A stretch of 18,443 bases of DNA from Thiotrichaceae bacterium. GTDB taxonomy: Bacteria; Pseudomonadota; Gammaproteobacteria; Thiotrichales; Thiotrichaceae. Positions 14,038 to 18,443 of the stretch are shown in pieces. The notes beneath the pieces were generated by a model, which saw nothing but the letters and a program-made list of their open reading frames with translations, was not told where the DNA came from and did not search any database. The translations under genes were made by a program, and so were the position numbers. The stretch is from contig JALVDQ010000010.1 in the NCBI GenBank assembly GCA_027008885.1, positions 1 through 18,443 on the forward strand, given 5' to 3'. Within the stretch, counting starts at the first letter, position 1. Each line of letters starts with the position of its first letter.

Positions 14038-15024
14038 CTAATCCGCAAAAGAAAAGGCGGTTCTGCTTTTCTCCTTACGCTTGCTCATTCCAGTGCTGCT
14101 TAAATGGTCTACTTCAATATCCGAAATATAGGTGCTTGTTCTGCTTCCTTTTTTTAGCAAGCCAAGCTTGTTTGTTGCAAAGTAAGTGAATTCCTTAATG
14201 GCGGGAACAAGCCCCTGTGTTTCAATGGAACGCTTTTTTATTCCCATCTTTTTCAGAAAATGATGATTAAACCCATGCACGCCAATAAGCCTTCGGCTTT
14301 GTTTTGATGAATAACTGGTTGTCATGGATACATTTAGCCCCACATTTTCAATTCGGTGAGGTGAGTGTTGTGGCCAGCTTACTACGTCCCCCGGGTGCAA
14401 TTCTGCGTGAACAGCATGTGAGTCGAAGGATTTTTTGTAAGGGATATTCTCATGTCGCTCTTGCGCCACAATATCTTCAATATAGCGTTTAGGTGCAAAT
14501 ATTTCTTCACCCGCTGGATAAACCCAGGCATTTTTAATGCCTTTTAGATGCCACAGCATGTTCGCATCCGTGTCAATATGGTAATAAACCTGAATACCGG
14601 GTGAGGAAATAAGGAGCGCGCAAAAAGAGCTTTTTATATTGGTGATTTGGGGGCAATTTGCGCCAATACGTTGATACATTTCATCAATCAATTCAGCATA
14701 TTCCTGATTGAACTGGTTAATATTGATCAGATTAACCCAGAATCGCCCCTTTTCAAGTGCCTGCAATATTTCTTTGCCCGAGCGTTCGGCAATATGCACC
14801 GGCGTCCAGTCTCTATGGTTTTCCGGGTTGGTTCCCATGGTATAGCATTGCAGCCATTTGCGTGGATAATTTTCCAGCAGGTTTTCAATTGCGGCATCGC
14901 TAAATAATTCAGAGTTGTGATAATTATGCTTGAGTAACTGGATTTTTTGACCAAAGTTTTGATAATCCTCTGCACTCCAGTCAAATCCCTGAGGTGTTTT
15001 GCTTTCCATATCCTGATAATCCAT
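14038..15024 (-). CDS. Cupin/JmjC-like 2-oxoglutarate Fe(II) oxygenase
   Basis: A soluble 328-residue protein with a double-stranded beta-helix iron site. YYHIDTDANMLWHLKG gives the H149-x-D151 pair and GDVVSWPQHSPHRIEN (212-227) gives the distal histidine, most likely His223. This is the HxD...H triad of cupin_8/JmjC-like hydroxylases, followed by strands such as NAWVYP. The C-terminal part (about 255-328) is basic and less typical. The start is 10 bases past the waaC stop, with no strong ribosome-binding site, which suggests translational coupling. Relatives hydroxylate proteins, peptides or small molecules. The link with heptosyltransferase I suggests an LPS or cell-surface substrate, but this is inference. 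Confidence 0.8.
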   Translation of the reverse strand: MDYQDMESKTPQGFDWSAEDYQNFGQKIQLLKHNYHNSELFSDAAIENLLENYPRKWLQCYTMGTNPENHRDWTPVHIAERSGKEILQALEKGRFWVNLININQFNQEYAELIDEMYQRIGANCPQITNIKSSFCALLISSPGIQVYYHIDTDANMLWHLKGIKNAWVYPAGEEIFAPKRYIEDIVAQERHENIPYKKSFDSHAVHAELHPGDVVSWPQHSPHRIENVGLNVSMTTSYSSKQSRRLIGVHGFNHHFLKKMGIKKRSIETQGLVPAIKEFTYFATNKLGLLKKGSRTSTYISDIEVDHLSSTGMSKRKEKSRTAFSFAD

Positions 15025-15033
15025 GCGATTAAA

Positions 15034-16029
15034 TCATAAAATTGCCATCATCCTAGCATTAATGGCTTCTGCATCAAGCGATGCCTCACCACCGATGCTT
15101 TCTATCAGACCACTGGTCGATAAGGCACCTGACAAGCGGGGTTCTGTAGCAGGATAAAGTGCCAGTCCCTTTTTATCAAAAGCAGCTGCGACATGCAGTA
15201 ATCCGGTATCCATACCAATCACGGCTGAGGCATTTTGAATCAGTCCGGCAAGCGTTGTTAGTGAGCAACGGGGCAGTGCGACTGCATTCTCATTCCGGTT
15301 TGCAAATTCTTCAGCACGTTGCCGTTCTTCATCATTTCCCCAGGGAAATAAAACCTGATAACCCATCCCCCCCATTTTTTGTATAAAGTTATGCCAGTGT
15401 GGTACAGGCCATTCCTTGTTTTTGCGACTGGTTCCATGTAAGGCAACAATATTCTTCGTGGGTATGCCCTTGCCCTGAAAAACTTCATGTTTGGCAAGCT
15501 CACCACAGGCTTGCCTAAAGACAGGATTTTCTGTAATGCCGTAATCAAGCGGCAGATCCTCTATGGAATAGGCTAGTGTTTTTGCCAGAATAAGACGGTT
15601 GCGGGTAACCGCATGTTCCAGATAGGGTACAGATACTTTATTCTCGTACAGATAGCTGGCAAATGGATCGCGCGCGCTATGCCTGTCATAACCCCAGCTT
15701 TCCCCATGACTCATGCGGGCAACAACAGCGCTTTTTATAAGACCCTGAGAGTCGATGACTTTTGCATACGAGCTTGCCTGAAGCTGCTTTTTGAAGCGTC
15801 GATAAGCCTTCCATGTTGATTTGCTCAAGAGTTGTTTGCGCCATTTGCGCAGACCGATTTCAATCACCTGATCCACTTCCGGATGCCATGCCGGAATTTC
15901 AATAAAACCACTTTCGGCAACCCAGTCAAAGGAAATACCAGGTATTTTTCTGCTGGCATCGCTTATTGCTGGTAACATATGAACAATATCACCAAGTGAA
16001 CTTGTTTTTACAATGAGATGTTTTAACAT
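15034..16029 (-). CDS. waaC: Lipopolysaccharide heptosyltransferase I
   Basis: A GT9 enzyme that adds the first L-glycero-D-manno-heptose to Kdo2-lipid A at the cytoplasmic face of the inner membrane. It has 331 residues from the ATG at 16029; E. coli WaaC is slightly shorter. LIVKTSSLGDIVHMLPA (5-21) is the WaaC opening. VIDSQGLIKSAVVARMSHG (91-109) and SARDPFASYLY match the WaaC acceptor-side motifs. HGTSRKNKEWP and MDTGLLHVAAA (273-283) form the ADP-heptose site. An upstream TTG at 16056 is in frame but less likely. It is first of a two-gene unit with the oxygenase and divergent from the YejM-like gene, 66 bases between starts. Its presence implies a heptose-containing LPS core. Confidence 0.93.
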   Translation of the reverse strand: MLKHLIVKTSSLGDIVHMLPAISDASRKIPGISFDWVAESGFIEIPAWHPEVDQVIEIGLRKWRKQLLSKSTWKAYRRFKKQLQASSYAKVIDSQGLIKSAVVARMSHGESWGYDRHSARDPFASYLYENKVSVPYLEHAVTRNRLILAKTLAYSIEDLPLDYGITENPVFRQACGELAKHEVFQGKGIPTKNIVALHGTSRKNKEWPVPHWHNFIQKMGGMGYQVLFPWGNDEERQRAEEFANRNENAVALPRCSLTTLAGLIQNASAVIGMDTGLLHVAAAFDKKGLALYPATEPRLSGALSTSGLIESIGGEASLDAEAINARMMAIL

Positions 16030-16066
16030 GCGCGCTTTATTTCTTAGTGGTTTCAATAATTAATGT

Positions 16067-16098
16067 GGTTTAAGACAGATGCGGTTTAAAAACAGATG
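16067..16098 (+). repeat. Tandem near-duplicate at the yejM-like start
   Basis: GGTTTAAGACAGATG (16067-16081) and GGTTTAAAAACAGATG (16083-16098) are adjacent near-copies, each ending in ATG. Only the second ATG (16096) is the start of the long protein. No clear Shine-Dalgarno precedes it. Confidence 0.6.
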
Positions 16099-17961
16099 AA
16101 AAACAAACTCACAAATAATCAGTATTCACTGTTTTTCAAAGCCAATTTTTTTCTAACCTGCATACTATTTCTACTTTTTTTACAATACAACAATAAGTAT
16201 CAAATAGTTGATTTTTTTCTGGCTTTTTTCGGTGCGATTTCAACGGCAACGATTCTTTATGCGTTGCTCTATCTGCTGCTTTTTATACTGCGTTTTGCAG
16301 GGAAGACAGGGCTATACCTTGCTGCCCTTGCCTTTGTTATTCTTGATATAGGTCTTGTGATCGACTTTTTTATCTACAAAGTCTTCAAGTTTCATATTAA
16401 CGGCATGATCATAAATATACTGACCTCTCCGGATGCTCTGGATTCCATCCAGACTGGCATCATGCCCATTATTGTTCTGCTGCTGGTGCTTTCTGCCTTG
16501 TTTGCTTTTGAGTTTTTCCTGATAAAAAAATTGCAGCAGCAAAATGAAGCATCAAGAGCCAGACTCAACAAACGCCTGAATCATCTTATTATTATTCCAT
16601 TGATCATTATTGTACTGGGTGAAAAAATAGCCTACGGCTTTTCTTCGCTGTTTGCGAACAGGGAGATTATAAGCAAATTCAAGGTCATACCACTCTATCA
16701 GCCACTAACCTTTAATCGCATTGCGGCAAAATATTTTGGTATTAAACCCAAAGTCAGCGCAAATAATACGATTCATCTGGATGCTGACTTTAATTATCCA
16801 CTAAAGCCAATCGAGTTAAAGAATACTCCAAACCGGTTTAATATCTTTATTTTTGCCAGTGATTCAGTCAGTGCCACCCGCATTACACCCCAGATCACAC
16901 CCAATTTAATGGCATTCAAACAGGATGCCATTTCACTTGAAAATCATCACAGTGGTGGCAACAGCACCCGCTTTGGTATTTTTTCATTGATGTACGGATT
17001 AAATGCAAGCTACTGGTTTAGTGCCGAATCAGCCAAAAAAGGCAGTGTTCTGTTTGATGTTTTAAAGCAGCTTGATTATGCAATAAATATCACCTCATCC
17101 ACCAATACCAACTGGCCCGAGTTTAAAAATACCTGCTATGTCAATGTTCAGGAAAGGATTAAGGATGACTTTGCCGGAGCTCCCTGGAAAAAAGATCAGC
17201 AAGCTAGTGCCTATTTCATAAAATGGCTGGAAAAACAGGATAAAAACAAGCCAATCTTCTCATTTGTATTTCTCGACGCGCCGCATGGCTACTCCTTTCC
17301 AGAAGCCGTCAACCCGTTTCATGCAAGCACCAAACAGCTCAACTATTTAACCGTTAAAGCGGGTAGTGATGAAATTAAAATGGTTGAAAAGCAGCATAAT
17401 AACGCCATTTTTTACAATGATTTACTGATTGGAAAAATGCTCCAGGCGATTAAGGAAAAGGGGCTTTACAAGGATTCACTCATTATTTTTACCTCTGACC
17501 ACGGGCAGGAATTTTTTCAGTTTGGTAACTTCGGGCATAACACTGATTTTTCATCAGCGCAGACGCGGGTTCCCATGCTTATCAAATTGCCCGATTTTTT
17601 AAAGGAGAAAATCACTCTGCCAGACTCAATGTCTGCAAAGTCGCTGAAAAAACTGAGCAGCCATATTGATATAGTGCCGACAATTCTGTCCCTCATTGGC
17701 GTAAAAAACCCGCCTGAAGATTACAGTAATGGCAAAAACATCTTTGACAAGCACTACAGCCGGGAAATACTAAGCTGCTCCAACTGGAATAAAAATGCGA
17801 TTATTAGCGAGCAGTCAATCTACGTTTTTTCCAATACGCCTGACAAGATTTTCAGCAATGAAATACGTAATGCCAAAACCTATAAAACTATGCAAAATGC
17901 AGTCATAGACAGCCACAAGGTTTTAAAAGTAATAAATGAGAACAAGCGTTTTTTGAAGTAG
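16096..17961 (+). CDS. yejM: YejM/PbgA (LapC)-like inner-membrane sulfatase-fold protein
   Basis: A 621-residue inner-membrane protein with about five N-terminal membrane helices (roughly 15-35, 40-66, 72-95, 122-145 and 163-180) and a large periplasmic alkaline-phosphatase/sulfatase domain (about 245-560). The domain shows FASDSVSATR (253-262), HSGGNSTRFGIFSLMYG (285-301) with Thr291 at the nucleophile position, TSDHGQEF (466-473) and GHNTDFSSAQTRVPML (480-495). FHINGMIINIL (99-109) and the NSTR-GIF-L-YG stretch match YejM rather than LPS phosphoethanolamine transferases or LTA synthase. In E. coli YejM/PbgA senses LPS and controls LpxC breakdown through LapB. The predicted metal residues look intact. 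It is divergent from waaC. Confidence 0.88.
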   Translation: MKNKLTNNQYSLFFKANFFLTCILFLLFLQYNNKYQIVDFFLAFFGAISTATILYALLYLLLFILRFAGKTGLYLAALAFVILDIGLVIDFFIYKVFKFHINGMIINILTSPDALDSIQTGIMPIIVLLLVLSALFAFEFFLIKKLQQQNEASRARLNKRLNHLIIIPLIIIVLGEKIAYGFSSLFANREIISKFKVIPLYQPLTFNRIAAKYFGIKPKVSANNTIHLDADFNYPLKPIELKNTPNRFNIFIFASDSVSATRITPQITPNLMAFKQDAISLENHHSGGNSTRFGIFSLMYGLNASYWFSAESAKKGSVLFDVLKQLDYAINITSSTNTNWPEFKNTCYVNVQERIKDDFAGAPWKKDQQASAYFIKWLEKQDKNKPIFSFVFLDAPHGYSFPEAVNPFHASTKQLNYLTVKAGSDEIKMVEKQHNNAIFYNDLLIGKMLQAIKEKGLYKDSLIIFTSDHGQEFFQFGNFGHNTDFSSAQTRVPMLIKLPDFLKEKITLPDSMSAKSLKKLSSHIDIVPTILSLIGVKNPPEDYSNGKNIFDKHYSREILSCSNWNKNAIISEQSIYVFSNTPDKIFSNEIRNAKTYKTMQNAVIDSHKVLKVINENKRFLK

Positions 17962-17999
17962 CTTGAGTACCCGCTCAAAATTAATCTAACAATTTAGCC

Positions 18000-18123
18000 C
18001 CTGTTTTCTGATCTTCTTCGTTATTGCTTTGGTCACATATATAGCCCTACTATACCCATATGCTCCCGTCGCAATGCCTTGAATATCAAAAAACAGGAAA
18101 CAAAATTTTGTTAAATTAATTTT
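18000..18123. repeat. Right copy of the structured window-end repeat
   Basis: Bases 18060-18123 equal 77-140 except for one base. CCTGTTTTCTGAT (18000-18012) is complementary to ATCAAAAAACAGG (18085-18097) at 12 of 13 positions, so a long-range stem is better formed here than in the left copy. Between the arms the two copies have diverged, apart from TATAGCCC, and this copy has a few extra bases (about TATACCCA). Confidence 0.78.
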
Positions 18124-18150
18124 CAAGTTTCGGAGTTCAAATCTATCGTT

Positions 18151-18299
18151 ACGCAGAGAAACACCGAGATATTCACAGAGAACCGCAGAGGTTGTTAAAA
18201 AAAGGAAAACAATTTATACCTCCTTCGTTTGCACACTATTTGTTTGATACTTTTTATAATGTTAACTCAGTGGTTCTTTGCGAAAAACTCTGTGGTAGT
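18151..18299. repeat. CGCAGAGAA-type dispersed inverted repeat
   Basis: The left part (18151-18192) contains ACGCAGAGAAACACCGAG and CACAGAGAACCGCAGAGGTT. The right part (18265-18297) contains AACTCAGTGGTTCTTTGCG and ACTCTGTGGTAGT, an imperfect reverse complement of the left. Similar wording occurs as extragenic repeats in several environmental bacteria. No gene was recognised between the arms. Confidence 0.6.
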
Positions 18300-18321
18300 G
18301 GGGCAAACCTGTGTTTTGTAG

Positions 18322-18348
18322 GTCGGATTAGCCTGAGCGTAATCCGAC
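18322..18348 (+). repeat. REP-like GTCGGATTA palindrome, copy 3
   Basis: Perfect arms GTCGGATTA (18322-18330) and TAATCCGAC (18340-18348) flank a 9-base loop GCCTGAGCG. It belongs to the same family as the palindromes at 8539 and 8870. Confidence 0.87.
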
Positions 18349-18364
18349 AAGATCATGGAACTAT

Positions 18365-18390
18365 GTTGGATTACGCTACGCTAATCCAAC
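18365..18390 (+). repeat. Companion palindrome GTTGGATTA
   Basis: GTTGGATTA (18365-18373) and TAATCCAAC (18382-18390) are perfect arms around CGCTACGC. It follows copy 3 by 16 bases, and a decayed version (TTTGGATAACG) follows copy 1 at about the same distance. The two palindromes therefore travel as a pair. Confidence 0.8.
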
Positions 18391-18443
18391 CTTCTATGAA
18401 GTCACTTGTCAACCTCAAATCACTAAAATTTCCTTCTGTTTCC

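Noticed and set aside
17970..17985. Terminator after the yejM-like gene (TTGAG...CTCAA)
   Set aside because: Only a 5-bp stem with no T-run follows; too weak to call.
77..18123. att sites of an integrated prophage or integrative element
   Set aside because: No integrase, recombinase, tRNA gene or phage/conjugation gene lies between the repeats, and the interior is largely core envelope genes.

Overview
This window looks like a chromosomal segment of a moderately AT-rich Gram-negative bacterium, most likely a gammaproteobacterium. The evidence is an LPS heptosyltransferase I, a YejM/PbgA-like inner-membrane protein, a Wza/Wzb/Wzc capsule-export set and a sigma-54-driven type IV pilin. The many short dispersed palindromes recall Methylococcales or Thiotrichales genomes, but the sequence alone cannot settle genus.

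Layout: (1) 1-3262 is an accessory, decaying zone. Two divergent AAA ATPase genes of the DUF4143 type each have a strong palindrome over or touching the proposed start. The second gene is split by a 271-bp MITE with 33-bp terminal inverted repeats and an interior that folds into two large hairpins. Behind it lies a wrecked vapBC toxin-antitoxin pair. (2) 3263-6366 is a pilin locus: a cluster of TGAC repeats, a near-consensus sigma-54 promoter, pilA, a terminator, and then a large GT-C/TMTC-like membrane glycosyltransferase that is a good candidate for pilin glycosylation. Next comes the 3' stub of a GNAT-type toxin, so the pilin locus has dead toxin genes on both sides. (3) 6412-8963 holds a CelD/BcsL-like GNAT protein, a periplasmic DUF302 protein and about 680 bp of dispersed repeats. 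(4) 8964-12827 is a compact wza-wzb-wzc operon on the minus strand, with no glycosyltransferase, flippase or polymerase beside it. (5) 13145-14015 holds two small plus-strand membrane-anchored proteins, a BON protein and a YhcB-like coiled-coil protein, with near-identical Shine-Dalgarno leaders. (6) 14038-17961 is an envelope block: waaC followed by a cupin/JmjC-like 2-oxoglutarate oxygenase on the minus strand, and a YejM/PbgA-like sulfatase-fold protein on the plus strand. (7) 17962-18443 is repeats only.

Almost every intact gene concerns the cell surface: pili, exported polysaccharide and lipopolysaccharide. A 64-bp sequence occurs at both ends of the window, in the same orientation, with one mismatch (77-140 and 18060-18123). 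It is part of a longer structured repeat, and its meaning needs genome-wide counts. The most promising undescribed biology is the pilin-linked TMTC-like glycosyltransferase, the oxygenase coupled to heptosyltransferase I, the ATPase-associated palindromes and the cloverleaf-like MITE.
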